From Burkholderia cepacia (lineage in GTDB: Bacteria > Pseudomonadota > Gammaproteobacteria > Burkholderiales > Burkholderiaceae): a stretch of 64,000 nt of DNA. The position numbers were made by a program, and so were the translations under genes. Shown here piece after piece: positions 45,901-55,508 of this stretch (position 1 is the first letter of the stretch; each line of letters opens with the position of its first letter). The stretch covers positions 1,612,001 to 1,676,000 of the forward strand of contig NZ_CP013443.1 of the NCBI RefSeq assembly GCF_001718835.1, in the 5' to 3' direction. The notes below the pieces were generated by a model. It saw nothing but the letters and a program-made list of their open reading frames with translations. It did no database searches and had not been told where the DNA came from.

Positions 45901-46862
45901 GCGGCATCCTCGCGCTGGACCGGCGCGCACGCGACGCGCACCGCGAGCGCGGCGCTCGGCATCACGACGCCGCCATGATCCTCGCCGTCGATCAGCCTGA
46001 ACGTCGCGGCGAGCCCCTGGCGGCGGCCCACGCGCTGCACGAAGTCGCGGGCCGAGCTGACCTGCTTGCGCGCCTGTTGCCGGCGCATGCGCTCGGGGTC
46101 CGGGTTCGGCGCGCCTTCCTCGAGGCTGCCCGCGGTCACGACGACGCGCAGCGCCGGGTCGAGCGGCGCCGCCTGCGCGGCGAAGCGGTCGGCATACGGC
46201 AGCAGCGCGCGCTCGCCCCACCAGATCGACGGGCTCGCGGCGACGTAGCGCCGGAACAGGTGCGGGCGCGTCAGCAGCGCATACAGCGTCAGCAGGCCGC
46301 CGTACGAGTGGCCGAACAGCGTCTGCCGGCCGGCGTCGATCGGCCACTGGCGCGCGAGCCACGGCTGCACGTCGTGCTCGATGAAGTCGAGAAAGCGGTC
46401 CGCGGCGAGACCCTGTCCGTCCGGCAGCGGCGCGAGCGTGTAGTCGTCGGCGCGCGCCTGCATGTCGTACGGCGCGTCGGTCGGATAGCCGATGCCGATC
46501 ACGATCGGCGCGGGTTCGCGCGCGGCGTCCGGCCGCGCCGCGCGATTGCGCGCGAGCGGCGCGGCGAGCGGGAACAGCGCGTTGCCGTCGAGCAGGACCA
46601 GCACCGGATGCGGCCCGCTCGCCGAGCGCTCGGCCGGCAGCGCGACGAACAGGCGCCGGCTTCGGCCGGCGACCGTCACGTCGAACTGGTGGCTGGCGGG
46701 GAGCCGGACGAGCGGCGCGTCGGCGGCGGCCGGCCATGCCGACGCATGCAACACCTTTGATGCGGCGCCGGCGCACGCGCCGCGGGTCGCGAGCGCGCCC
46801 GCGAGGCCGGCGAACAGCAGGCCGCGACGCATGGGAAGCACGGGGGAGGGATGCCCGCTCAT
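45897..46862 (-). CDS. Siderophore-esterase-like alpha/beta hydrolase (IroE/Fes type)
   Basis: The 321-residue hydrolase has an N-terminal signal-like segment (MRRGLLFAGLAGALATRGACAG), so it is probably exported; the Arg-Arg pair could also fit Tat. The fold shows HPVLVLLDGNALFPL, IVIGIGYPTDAPYDMQARADDYTL, the nucleophile elbow TLFGHSYGGLLTLYALL and AASPSIWWGERALL. These are the landmarks of IroE/Fes/BesA-like catecholate esterases. It could release iron by cutting imported siderophores. The predicted amide-linked product has no ester, so the real substrate is open. It lies 1 bp after the binding-protein gene. Confidence 0.82.
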   Translation of the reverse strand: MSGHPSPVLPMRRGLLFAGLAGALATRGACAGAASKVLHASAWPAAADAPLVRLPASHQFDVTVAGRSRRLFVALPAERSASGPHPVLVLLDGNALFPLAAPLARNRAARPDAAREPAPIVIGIGYPTDAPYDMQARADDYTLAPLPDGQGLAADRFLDFIEHDVQPWLARQWPIDAGRQTLFGHSYGGLLTLYALLTRPHLFRRYVAASPSIWWGERALLPYADRFAAQAAPLDPALRVVVTAGSLEEGAPNPDPERMRRQQARKQVSSARDFVQRVGRRQGLAATFRLIDGEDHGGVVMPSAALAVRVACAPVQREDAA

Positions 46863-46863
46863 G

Positions 46864-48003
46864 TCACGATCCTTCCTGAATCCAGTACTCGCCGTTCAGC
46901 GCAACCGGCTGGAAGCGGCGCACCATCGTGTCGAACGTGCGACGCGGATCGAGATCCGCGAACAGGTCCGGATGCAGCCACTTCGCCATCGCCTGCACCG
47001 CGACGACATTGAACGGCGAGTTGTAGAAGTGATGCCAGATCGCATACGCGCGACGTTCGCGCACCGCGCGCAGCGGCGCGATCGTCGGGCGCTGGAGCGC
47101 GCGGTCGAACGAGCGCACGGCCGCGTCCCGCGACACGCCGGCGCCGAGCGCGATGCGCTGTGGTGCGCTCTGCAGCGTGCGGGCCGAGCCGATCCCGGTG
47201 CCGATGTAGAAATCGGGCTGGCGGCTCAGCAGGTATTCCGGGTTCAGCGTGCCGTGCTCGCCCGGCACGCGGCCCTTCGCGACGTTGTCGCCGCCGGCCG
47301 CGTCGAGCAGCTTGCCGAGCATGCCCGTCATCGTTTCGCAGCAGTCGCTCGACAGGCCGACGCGGCTTTCGAGGAACACCGTCGGCGCGGCGGGGCGGGC
47401 CGTCTTCAGGCGGGTGCGGACGAGGTCGAGCTGTTCCTGCCAGGACGCGTTGAAGTCAGCCGCGCGTTGCGGCGCGCCGAACACCTGGCCGAGCACCGCG
47501 ATGCTGCGCGGCGTGTTGACGAGCGGATCGTGGCGAAAATCGACGAACACGATCGCGACGCCCGCGGCTTCGAGCCGCGCCAGCGTCTCGCGATCGCGCT
47601 CGCCGGGCCCGTGGCCGCCGCCGAGCCCGAAGATCGCGACCTGCGGCCGCAGCGCGAGCGCGCGTTCGTCGCTGAAACTGCCGGCCTGCGAGCGTCCGAT
47701 GCGCGGGACGTCCTTCAGCCGCGGAAAGCGCTCGAGCCATTGCGCGTAGCTCGCCGGATCGAGCTGCTCGAAGTCGCCCATCATGCCGACGAGGCGGCGC
47801 GCCGGATCGCCGGCGTCGACGATCGCGAGCGCGGGCAGCAGCCGTCCTTCGCCGAGCAGCACGCGCTCGACGCGCGCGGGAACCCGCACCTGCCGGCCCG
47901 CGAGGTCGGTGACGGTCGTCGTGTCCGCATGCGCGGCGTGCATCAAGAGCCAGCCGCACAGCCAGATGCCGAGCGTGGCCCACATTCCGCTTGTCTTTCT
48001 CAC
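46864..48003 (-). CDS. Iron-siderophore periplasmic binding protein
   Basis: The 379-residue class III periplasmic-binding protein (FecB/FepB/TroA-like fold) has a signal peptide (MWATLGIWLCGWLLMHAAHAD), then TTVTDLAGRQVRVPARVERVLLGEG, ALALRPQVAIFGLGG, VAIVFVDFRHDPLVNTPRSIAVLGQVFG, and a two-Cys segment VGLSSDCCETMTGMLGKLLDAAGGDNVA. It is first in the uptake operon, and its 5' side faces the Fur-like site at 48023-48043 shared with the divergent AraC gene. Confidence 0.88.
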   Translation of the reverse strand: MRKTSGMWATLGIWLCGWLLMHAAHADTTTVTDLAGRQVRVPARVERVLLGEGRLLPALAIVDAGDPARRLVGMMGDFEQLDPASYAQWLERFPRLKDVPRIGRSQAGSFSDERALALRPQVAIFGLGGGHGPGERDRETLARLEAAGVAIVFVDFRHDPLVNTPRSIAVLGQVFGAPQRAADFNASWQEQLDLVRTRLKTARPAAPTVFLESRVGLSSDCCETMTGMLGKLLDAAGGDNVAKGRVPGEHGTLNPEYLLSRQPDFYIGTGIGSARTLQSAPQRIALGAGVSRDAAVRSFDRALQRPTIAPLRAVRERRAYAIWHHFYNSPFNVVAVQAMAKWLHPDLFADLDPRRTFDTMVRRFQPVALNGEYWIQEGS

Positions 48004-48022
48004 GCTACTCCCGATACGATAT

Positions 48023-48043
48023 AAATGAGAACGATTCTCATTT
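48023..48043. promoter_or_regulatory. Fur box between uptake operon and AraC regulator
   Basis: A perfect 9-3-9 inverted repeat, AAATGAGAA-CGA-TTCTCATTT, matches the core of Fur-binding sites (AATGA.AAT.ATT.TCATT type). It lies 20 bp upstream of the binding-protein ATG and can repress both divergent arms when iron is sufficient. Confidence 0.88.
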
Positions 48044-48141
48044 AATTGTAACCGAGAGACGGGGCCGGAGCGGACGCTGTCCGTTTGACCAAACGACTAA
48101 ATAGTTTGCGCGAGCACCGACCGCGCACGGGGGTATCCGAG

Positions 48142-49137
48142 ATGACTGCATGGGCGCCAGGCGCTTTCCCTTCCGATTGCCATCGACACGACGCGCATAT
48201 TGCGCGGGTCCGCGAAGTGCGGCCCGGCCTGCGCGTGCACGCGGACGACGCGACCGACGAATTCGACGCGGTGATGTCGGGCCAGTGCACGCCGGGCCTG
48301 CATCTCGTGCTGCTGCTGGAAGGGGCGCTCGACGTGTCGTACGGCGACCGGCGCGTGCTGCTGACGACGGACGGCCGCAGCGCGTGCCGCGATGCCGCGG
48401 CCCGGCCCAATGCGACCCGATCGAGCGCGGCGCGGCCGCATGTGCGGATGCAGTCGTTCCTGCTCAATGCGCTGCAGCCCGACACGTTCCGCCGACGCCT
48501 GAGCAAGGGCGGCTATGCGCGGCGGCTCAGTCTCGCGATGTCCGACGAATGGCTCGCGCATCTGCAGGCCGCGAGCCGCGCGGCATTGCCGGAGCGGCTC
48601 GATTCGATGCTGTCCGCGCATCTCGCGATCCGCTTCTGGCAACCGACGCCGCGCGCGACCGCGCTCGCCGAGCAGATCGTGCGGCCGCCGTCCTACCAGC
48701 CGATGCTGCAGGCGATCTACCTCGAAAGCCGCGTGCTCGAACTGCTCGCCGAGGCGTTCGCGCCGCTCGAGGCGGAGGCGGCGCAGGCGTCGGATGCGGC
48801 GCTCGGCTCGCGCGACTATCGGCGGATGGCGGAGCTGCGCGCGTTTCTCGCGAGCGACGCCGCGCAGGACCTGTCGCTCGACGACATCGCGCGCCACGCC
48901 GGGATGAGCGCGAACGCGATGCAGCGCCAGTTCCGCGCCGCATACGGCACGACGGTGTTCGACTTCATTCGCGAGCATCACCTGCAGCGCGCGCGGCTCG
49001 CGCTCGAGCGCGACGCGGTGAGCGTCAAGCAGGCCGCGGCGCTCGCCGGCTACACGAGCGCCGCGAATTTCGCGACCGCGTACAAGCGCCGCTTCGGCGT
49101 GACGCCGACGCTCGCGCGGCGCAGCGATCGGCGCTGA
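48142..49137 (+). CDS. AraC-family regulator (PchR-like)
   Basis: The 331-residue protein has a C-terminal AraC/XylS domain: DLSLDDIARHAGMSANAMQRQFRAAYGTTVFDFIREHHLQRARLALERD and VSVKQAAALAGYTSAANFATAYKRRFGVTPTLARR. The N-terminal ~200 residues resemble the sensor part of PchR-type siderophore regulators, which bind their own ferrisiderophore. ATG 48142 is chosen; a TTG start at 48085 is possible. Position between the Fur site and the receptor gene suggests it activates the receptor/biosynthesis genes when the siderophore is present. Confidence 0.87.
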   Translation: MTAWAPGAFPSDCHRHDAHIARVREVRPGLRVHADDATDEFDAVMSGQCTPGLHLVLLLEGALDVSYGDRRVLLTTDGRSACRDAAARPNATRSSAARPHVRMQSFLLNALQPDTFRRRLSKGGYARRLSLAMSDEWLAHLQAASRAALPERLDSMLSAHLAIRFWQPTPRATALAEQIVRPPSYQPMLQAIYLESRVLELLAEAFAPLEAEAAQASDAALGSRDYRRMAELRAFLASDAAQDLSLDDIARHAGMSANAMQRQFRAAYGTTVFDFIREHHLQRARLALERDAVSVKQAAALAGYTSAANFATAYKRRFGVTPTLARRSDRR

Positions 49138-49240
49138 CCGGTGCTGATCGGTGCTGATCGGTGCCGATCCGCATCGCGGCGGCGCTCAAACAAGATCGAA
49201 GCTTTCGCAAAGATTTCAGCGTATGACAGGTTCCATAATG

Positions 49241-49261
49241 CAAATGAGAATCAATCACATT
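49241..49261 (+). promoter_or_regulatory. Second Fur-box-like site upstream of the TonB receptor
   Basis: CAAATGAGAATCAATCACATT keeps the left half (AATGAGAAT) of the Fur consensus and a weaker right half, 23 bp upstream of the receptor ATG. Confidence 0.7.
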
Positions 49262-49283
49262 GTGGAGCAGCGAAAGCGTCATC

Positions 49284-51431
49284 ATGTCGAGTCACGTTGC
49301 GAAGTTTGCGTTGAAGCCGGCCGTGGTCGCCGGCCTGTATCTGATGGGGGCATCCTGCGCGTGGGCGCAGCAGACGCCTGACAAGCAGGGCGATGCTGCT
49401 GCGTCGGCTGCGTCGGCCGCGTCCGGCGACCCGGCGGCGATGAAGGAAATCGTCGTGACGGCGAGCCGCCGCGAGCAGGCGATCAAGGAGGCCCCCGCCA
49501 GCATCTCGGTGATCACCCGCGACGAGATCGAGGCGAAGCCCTACACATCGGTCGCCGAGATCGTCGGCAAGGTCGAGGGCGTGAGCGTCGTCGGCGGGTC
49601 GCCGAACGATCAGGACATCTCGATTCGCGGAATGCCCGGCGAATACACGCTGTTCCTCGTCGACGGCCGCCGGCAGAACACCCGCGAAACGATGAACCGC
49701 GGCACCGCGGGCGTGCAGTCCAACCTGCTGCCGCCGCTTTCCGCGATCGAGCGGATCGAGGTCGTGCGCGGGCCGATGTCGTCGCTGTACGGCGCCGACG
49801 CGATGGGCGGCGTGGTCAACGTGATCACGCGCAAGGTGCCGAAGCGCTGGGGCGGCACGCTCACCGCGAGCAGCGTATGGCAGCTCGAGTCGAACCAGGG
49901 CGATACGCAGAGCGTCGATTTCTGGCTCGGCGGCCCGCTGAAGTCCGACGTGCTCGGGCTGCAGGCATCCGGGCGCCTGCTGCACCGGGGCGAGGACAGC
50001 CTCTACTACCCGGCGAGCGGGGCCAGCGGCGCGAACGGGCAGCGCATCGGCAGCTTCGACGTGAAGCTCGCCGCGAAGCCGACCCGCGACCAGGACATCA
50101 GCGTGAACGTTGGCCGCGAGCAGCTCACCTATCTCAGCACGCCGGGCAAGAGCGAGGCGCCGCTCACGCCGCGCACCGCGACCTCCGCGATCACCGAGAC
50201 GCGTCACGTCCGCGACTACTGGGGCATCACGCACGACGGCCGTTGGGGCTTCGGCAACACGACGCTGTCGCTGTACGGCGAGCGCGGCGTGCAGGACCAG
50301 TGGACGCCGGTGGGGCGCTCGCCGGTGAAGCCCGCGCTGACGGATACGATCCTCGAGGGCAAGGTCGAGGTGCCGTGGTGGGGCGAGCGCAACATCCTGA
50401 CCGTCGGCGGCCAGCACATCTGGTCGAGGCTGTCGGGCGTCGGCAGCCAGGACGCGGTGCCGAAGGGCCACGCGATCAATTCGGACCGCATCTCGCGCAA
50501 CGCTTGGGCGCTGTTCGGCGAGAACGAGTACTTCTTCAACGACCGCTTCACGCTGACGACCGGCGTGCGGCTCGATCACGACGAGCGCTACGGCAGCCAC
50601 GTGAGCCCGCGCGTCTACGGCGTGTACAAGCTCACCCAGGCGTGGACGGTGCGCGGCGGCGTGTCGACCGGCTTCCGGCCGCCGTCGCTGCGCCAGAGCA
50701 CGGGTGGCTACTGCATGACATCGGGCGGCGCGGCGGGGGCGGTGCCCGGCACGCTGTGCGGCAACCCGGACCTGAAGCCCGAGACCAGCGTGACCGAAGA
50801 GCTCGGCGTGCGCTACGACATGGGTGACACGTACGCGGGCCTGACGCTGTTCAACAACCTGTTCAGGAACAAGGTCACGAGCTACGACACGGGCGTAGCC
50901 GACCCGCGCTCGCCGGGCCGCAACATCTACAAGTACGACAACATCGACCGGGTCAAGCTGTACGGGCTCGAGCTCGGCGCGGGCACGCGCGTGACGCGCA
51001 CGGTGAGGGTGTCGGGCGCGTACACGCTGACGCAGTCGCGCCGCGAAGGCAACGGCGAGAAGGCATTCAACGGCGGCTCGCTCGACGGCCAGCCGCTCGA
51101 CAAGACGCCGAAGCACAAATTCAACGTGCAGGTCGACTGGGCGCCGACGCCGAAGCTCGACCTGTATGCGACGGCCAACTACATCGGCAGCGAATACTGG
51201 GCGGCGTTCCGCAACGGCGCGCAGGGCGTGCGCGAGCGGCCGTCGACGACGACCTTCGACCTCGGCGGCCGTTACCGGATCGACAAGCGCTTTTCGGTCA
51301 ATTTCGCGGTGCTGAACGTGACCAACAAGATGGTTCCGGTCGACGACCGCACCCGCGCGAACGGCCTGAGCGGCAACTGGCTCGTCGACCAGGGCCGCCG
51401 CATCGCAGTGAGCGTCACGGCCGAAATGTGA
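49284..51431 (+). CDS. TonB-dependent catecholate siderophore receptor (FepA-like)
   Basis: This 715-residue outer-membrane receptor has a signal peptide ([19 protein letters not shown]). A TonB box-like segment ([20 protein letters not shown]) and a plug domain ([69 protein letters not shown]) precede a 22-strand barrel with [22 protein letters not shown] 49284 starts the signal sequence. The chain ends VSVTAEM, with Met instead of the common terminal aromatic residue. It should import the ferric catecholate into the periplasm. Confidence 0.92.
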   Translation: MSSHVAKFALKPAVVAGLYLMGASCAWAQQTPDKQGDAAASAASAASGDPAAMKEIVVTASRREQAIKEAPASISVITRDEIEAKPYTSVAEIVGKVEGVSVVGGSPNDQDISIRGMPGEYTLFLVDGRRQNTRETMNRGTAGVQSNLLPPLSAIERIEVVRGPMSSLYGADAMGGVVNVITRKVPKRWGGTLTASSVWQLESNQGDTQSVDFWLGGPLKSDVLGLQASGRLLHRGEDSLYYPASGASGANGQRIGSFDVKLAAKPTRDQDISVNVGREQLTYLSTPGKSEAPLTPRTATSAITETRHVRDYWGITHDGRWGFGNTTLSLYGERGVQDQWTPVGRSPVKPALTDTILEGKVEVPWWGERNILTVGGQHIWSRLSGVGSQDAVPKGHAINSDRISRNAWALFGENEYFFNDRFTLTTGVRLDHDERYGSHVSPRVYGVYKLTQAWTVRGGVSTGFRPPSLRQSTGGYCMTSGGAAGAVPGTLCGNPDLKPETSVTEELGVRYDMGDTYAGLTLFNNLFRNKVTSYDTGVADPRSPGRNIYKYDNIDRVKLYGLELGAGTRVTRTVRVSGAYTLTQSRREGNGEKAFNGGSLDGQPLDKTPKHKFNVQVDWAPTPKLDLYATANYIGSEYWAAFRNGAQGVRERPSTTTFDLGGRYRIDKRFSVNFAVLNVTNKMVPVDDRTRANGLSGNWLVDQGRRIAVSVTAEM

Positions 51432-51490
51432 AGGCGCGGCCGGCGCCGCACCGACATGCCGCCGGCCCATTCAATCTGGAGGTCAATCTC

Positions 51491-52587
51491 ATGAACATGG
51501 TTTCCCGTCCCGCGACACTATTGGCACCCCGAAACATCTGGGAGGTCTATCGTCCCGATACGCCGCTGTTTCTCGCGACGCCGGCTCATGCGCTGCTCGC
51601 GACCGACGCGGCGGATATTGTTCCGCACGCCGATGCGCCGCTCGCGTCGCGCGTCGCGGATGCGCTGCGCTGAGGGTTGCGCGCACGCTGCTGCGCGCCG
51701 GCCCGCTCGGTGCGCTGCGCGCCCCGGCGCTCGCCGCGACGCGCCATGCGACGCGCACGGTGCCGTCGGCGGACGTCTACGGGAACGCGGTCGCGCAGGC
51801 CGCCGCCCGCATCCGCGCGGGCGAGCTCGCCAAGGTCGTGCTGGCGCGCACGCTCGAGATCACCGGCGAACGGCCGGTCGACGTCGCGCCGCTGGTCGCA
51901 CGGCTCGCGGCCCGCAATCCGCATGGCTATACGTTCTCCGTCGACCTGGGCGCCGGCCGCACGCTGCTCGGCGCGAGCCCGGAGCTGCTCGTGAGCCGCT
52001 TCGGCGGCATCGTGCGCGCCAATCCGCTCGCGGGCTCGGCGCCGCGCAGCCCCGATCCGGTCGAGGATCGCCGCCGCGCGGACGCGCTGCTCGCATCCGT
52101 GAAGGATCGCGACGAGCATCGGGTCGTCGTCGACGCGGTGCGCGACGCGCTCGCGCCGTTGTGCCGGCATCTCGACGTGCCCGTGCGTCCGTCGCTGATC
52201 CACACCGCGACGATGTGGCACCTGTCCACCGAAGTGCGCGGCGAAACCGACGCCGACGCGCTGACGCTCGCGCTCGCGCTGCATCCGACGCCGGCCGTCT
52301 GCGGCGCGCCGCGCGCGGCCGCCCGTGCGTGCATTCGCGACGCGGAGCCGTTCGATCGCGGCTTCTACGCGGGGATGCTCGGCTGGGTCGATACGCAAGG
52401 CGACGGCGAATGGGTGGTGACGATCCGTTGCGCGGAGGCACACGATCGCACGCTGCGGCTCTACGCGGGCGCGGGCGTCGTCGGCGAATCGACGCCCGAA
52501 GGCGAGTGCGCGGAGACCGCCGCGAAATTCCGGACGATGCTCGACGCGCTCGGCGTGAGCCACGACGTCGCGCCGGAGGCCGCATGA
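51491..52587 (+). pseudogene. entC: Isochorismate synthase gene with frameshift and missing segment
   Basis: A good start (GGAGG, ATG 51491) encodes 60 residues like the EntC N-terminus ([25 protein letters not shown]...). This frame stops at 51671-51673. The next frame then continues without a stop into the catalytic chorismate-binding domain ([79 protein letters not shown]). Against E. coli EntC from memory, some 25 residues including the GAIPFD block appear missing at the junction. The core could still be translated from GTG 51760. The enzyme normally makes isochorismate for 2,3-DHB. It is broken, or misassembled. Confidence 0.8.
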
Positions 52588-54200
52588 TGCGCGCGCACGG
52601 CACGCCGTGGCCGGACGCGTTCGCCGACGCGTACCGTGCGAAAGGCTACTGGCGCGGGCAATCGTTCGCGCAATGGCTCGACGAGCGCGTCGAGTGGCAT
52701 GGCGAGCGCATCGCGCTCGTGCAGGACGACATCCGCTGGTCGTATCGCACGCTCGCCGACGAAGCGGCGCGCGTCGCCCGCGCGTTGACCGCGCGGGGCA
52801 TCGCGCCGGGCGAGCGCGTCGTCGTGCAGTTGCCGAACTGCGTCGCGTTCTTCGCGGTGACGTTCGCGCTGTTCCAGCTCGGGGTGCGGCCGGTGCTCGC
52901 GCTGCCCGCGCATCGGCGGCGCGAGATCGGCTTCTTCTGCCGGCACGCGCAGGCGGTCGCGTACGTCGCGGCCGAGCGGCACGACGGTTTCGATTACCGG
53001 GCGCTCGCGCGCGACGTGCAGGCCGACGCGCCGACGCTGCGACACCTGCTGTTCACGGCGCCCGGGAACGCGAACCTCGCGCTGGCCGACGCGCCGGCGC
53101 ACGTCGCGCTGCCGCCTGAACCGGCCGCGGGCGAGGTCGCGTTCCTGCAACTGTCGGGCGGCACGACCGGCACGCCGAAGCTGATCCCGCGCACCCACGA
53201 CGACTACCTGTACAGCGTGCGCGAAAGCGCGCGCATCTGCGCTCTGAGCGAGCGCAGCGTCTATCTCGCCGCGCTGCCGGCCGCGCACAACTACGCGCTC
53301 AGCTCGCCGGGCTCGTTCGGCGTGCTGCACGCGGGCGGCACGGTCGTGCTGTGCGACGGCGCGAGCCCGGATGCCGCGTTCCCGCTGATCGAGCGCGAGC
53401 GCGTGACGGTCGTCGCGCTCGTGCCGCCGCTGGTGCCGGTGTGGCTCGCAGCCGTGGCGCGGCGGCGGGAGGCGCTCGCGAGCCTCGAGCTCGTGCAGGT
53501 CGGCGGCGCGCGCTTCGACCCGGCGCTCGCGGCGCGCGCGGCGGACGGTTTCGGCGCGCAGCTCCAGCAGGTGTTCGGGATGGCCGAAGGGCTCATCTGC
53601 TGCACGCGGCTCGACGATCCGCGCGAGCTGGTGACCGGCACGCAGGGGCGGCCGATCTCGCCGGACGACGAGATCCGCATCGTCGACGACGACGACCGTC
53701 CGGTCGTGCCGGGCGAGGTCGGCCATCTGCTGACGCGCGGCCCGTACACGATACGCGGCTACTACGAGGCGCACGCGCACAACGCGCGCGCATTCACCGC
53801 GGACGGCTTCTATCGCACCGGCGATCGCGTGCGGGTCACGGCCACCGGGCATCTGATCGTCGAAGGGCGCGCGAAGGACCAGATCAATCGCGGCGGCGAG
53901 AAGGTCTCCGCCGAGGAAGTGGAGAACCTGCTGCTCGCGCACCCGGGCGTCGTCGATGCGGCGCTCGTGCCGATGCCCGATCCGTATCTCGGCGAGCGCA
54001 GTTGCGCGTACGTGATCCGCGGCACGCCTGCGCCGGGCGCGGCGGAACTGATCCGGTTCGTGCGCGAGCAGGGCGTCGCCGCGTTCAAGGTGCCGGACCG
54101 GATCGAATTCGTCGACGTATTCCCGAAGACACCCGTCGGCAAGATCGACAAGCGCGCGCTGCGCGAGCGCATCGCGTCGCAGTTGAGCGCAGCGGCATGA
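52584..54200 (+). CDS. entE: 2,3-dihydroxybenzoate-AMP ligase
   Basis: The 538-residue stand-alone adenylation enzyme activates 2,3-dihydroxybenzoate and loads it on the EntB carrier. Motifs are [36 protein letters not shown] (Asn and Ser at the DhbE 235 and 240 positions, Ser favouring DHB over salicylate), [44 protein letters not shown] and [11 protein letters not shown]. The start overlaps the entC stop (ATGATG/TGA), so the genes are coupled. The frame is open further upstream but antisense to no conserved protein and overlaps entC. Confidence 0.93.
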   Translation: MMRAHGTPWPDAFADAYRAKGYWRGQSFAQWLDERVEWHGERIALVQDDIRWSYRTLADEAARVARALTARGIAPGERVVVQLPNCVAFFAVTFALFQLGVRPVLALPAHRRREIGFFCRHAQAVAYVAAERHDGFDYRALARDVQADAPTLRHLLFTAPGNANLALADAPAHVALPPEPAAGEVAFLQLSGGTTGTPKLIPRTHDDYLYSVRESARICALSERSVYLAALPAAHNYALSSPGSFGVLHAGGTVVLCDGASPDAAFPLIERERVTVVALVPPLVPVWLAAVARRREALASLELVQVGGARFDPALAARAADGFGAQLQQVFGMAEGLICCTRLDDPRELVTGTQGRPISPDDEIRIVDDDDRPVVPGEVGHLLTRGPYTIRGYYEAHAHNARAFTADGFYRTGDRVRVTATGHLIVEGRAKDQINRGGEKVSAEEVENLLLAHPGVVDAALVPMPDPYLGERSCAYVIRGTPAPGAAELIRFVREQGVAAFKVPDRIEFVDVFPKTPVGKIDKRALRERIASQLSAAA

Positions 54201-54257
54201 CCCAAGCGCGGGCGGCACGCATCGCCCGGGCATCGATATTTTCAACAGCACTCCATC

Positions 54258-55142
54258 ATGGCCATTCCGAAGATTCCTTCCTACCCGATGCCGGCCGAGC
54301 TGCCGGCAAACCGCGTGACGTGGGGTTTCGAGCCGCAACGCGCCGCGTTGCTCGTGCACGACATGCAGGACTATTTCCTCGATTTCTACGATCGCGACGC
54401 GGCGCCCGTGCCGGCGCTGCTGGCGAACGTGCGGCGCCTGATCGACTTCGCGCACGCGAGCGGGATGCCGGTCTGCTACACCGCGCAATCGGCGGCGCAG
54501 ACGCCCGAGCAGCGCGCGCTGCTGACCGACATGTGGGGGCCCGGGCTCACCGCGCAGCCGTCGCGCGAAGCGATCTGCGACGCGCTCGCGCCGGCGCCGG
54601 CCGACACGGTGCTCGACAAGTGGCGCTACAGCGCATTCCAGCGCTCGGATCTCGACATCCTGTTGAAAGAGCAGGGGCGCGACCAGCTCGTGATCTGCGG
54701 GATCTACGCGCACATCGGCTGCCTGATGACCGCGTGCGACGCGTTCATGCGGGACATCCGGCCGTTCTTCGTCGCCGATGCGCTCGCGGATTTCTCCGAG
54801 CGCGAGCACCGGATGGCGCTCGACTACGTGGCGGGGCGCTGCGGCAAGGTCGCGACCACCGGCGAGCTGGTCGGCGCGGCCGCGGGCGACGCCGCGCAGA
54901 GCGCGCCCGCGACGCTCGCGCAGGTCGCCGCGCAGGTCGCGCACAGCCTGGGGGTGCCGGTCGCCGATCTGCGCGCGGGCGACAACCTGCTCGACTGCGG
55001 GCTCGATTCGGTGCGCCTGATGATGCTCGTGGAAACCTGGCGGGCCGCCGGACACGACGTCACGTTCGTGCAGCTCGCGGAGCAGCCGACGCTCGACGCG
55101 TGGACGCACCTGCTGCAGCGCCCGGCGCAGGTGGCCGCATGA
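54258..55142 (+). CDS. entB: Isochorismatase with aryl carrier domain
   Basis: The 294-residue bifunctional protein has an N-terminal isochorismatase (about 1-205) with [34 protein letters not shown] and [28 protein letters not shown] (catalytic Asp, Lys and Cys positions). It converts isochorismate to 2,3-dihydro-2,3-DHB. The C-terminal aryl carrier protein (about 215-290) has the phosphopantetheine site [18 protein letters not shown] and carries activated DHB to the NRPS condensation domain. The stop overlaps the next start. Confidence 0.94.
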   Translation: MAIPKIPSYPMPAELPANRVTWGFEPQRAALLVHDMQDYFLDFYDRDAAPVPALLANVRRLIDFAHASGMPVCYTAQSAAQTPEQRALLTDMWGPGLTAQPSREAICDALAPAPADTVLDKWRYSAFQRSDLDILLKEQGRDQLVICGIYAHIGCLMTACDAFMRDIRPFFVADALADFSEREHRMALDYVAGRCGKVATTGELVGAAAGDAAQSAPATLAQVAAQVAHSLGVPVADLRAGDNLLDCGLDSVRLMMLVETWRAAGHDVTFVQLAEQPTLDAWTHLLQRPAQVAA

Positions 55143-55459
55143 CGGCGCGCCCGATCCCGGACGCGCAGCCGGCGCCGTTCGTCAGCACCGCCGAGCTCTC
55201 GTTGCCGCAGGCCGACCGCGTGCTGTTCAAGCTCTGCAAGCACTACGCGATCAAGGTGCCGGTCGTGTTCGACGCGCATCGCGCGACGGTCGATTTCCCG
55301 TACGGCGTCTGCCGGATGGCGCGCGCCGACGACGTGCTGAGCCTGCGCTGCGAGGCCGACGCCGCGGACAAGCTCGAACAGATCCAGTACGTGATGGACG
55401 AGCATCTGGCGCTGATGTCGCGCAATCCGCAGCTCGTCGTCGCGTGGCGCCGCGCGTGA
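55139..55459 (+). CDS. DUF2218-type small protein
   Basis: The 106-residue cytosolic protein reads FVSTAELSLPQADRVLFKLCKHYAIKVPVVFDAHRATVDFPYGVC..., then LRCEADAADKLEQIQYVMDEHLALMSRN, matching DUF2218. This family recurs next to siderophore and catechol genes but has no firmly assigned reaction that I know. It overlaps entB by 4 bp and lies 49 bp before the NRPS gene, so it is part of the operon. A helper of acyl transfer or product handling is conceivable; this is not shown. Confidence 0.75.
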   Translation: MTARPIPDAQPAPFVSTAELSLPQADRVLFKLCKHYAIKVPVVFDAHRATVDFPYGVCRMARADDVLSLRCEADAADKLEQIQYVMDEHLALMSRNPQLVVAWRRA

Positions 55460-55508
55460 CGCGCGCGGCCCGTTTCCCGTTCAACGATTTCTCGTGGCAA
55501 GCCCCTTC

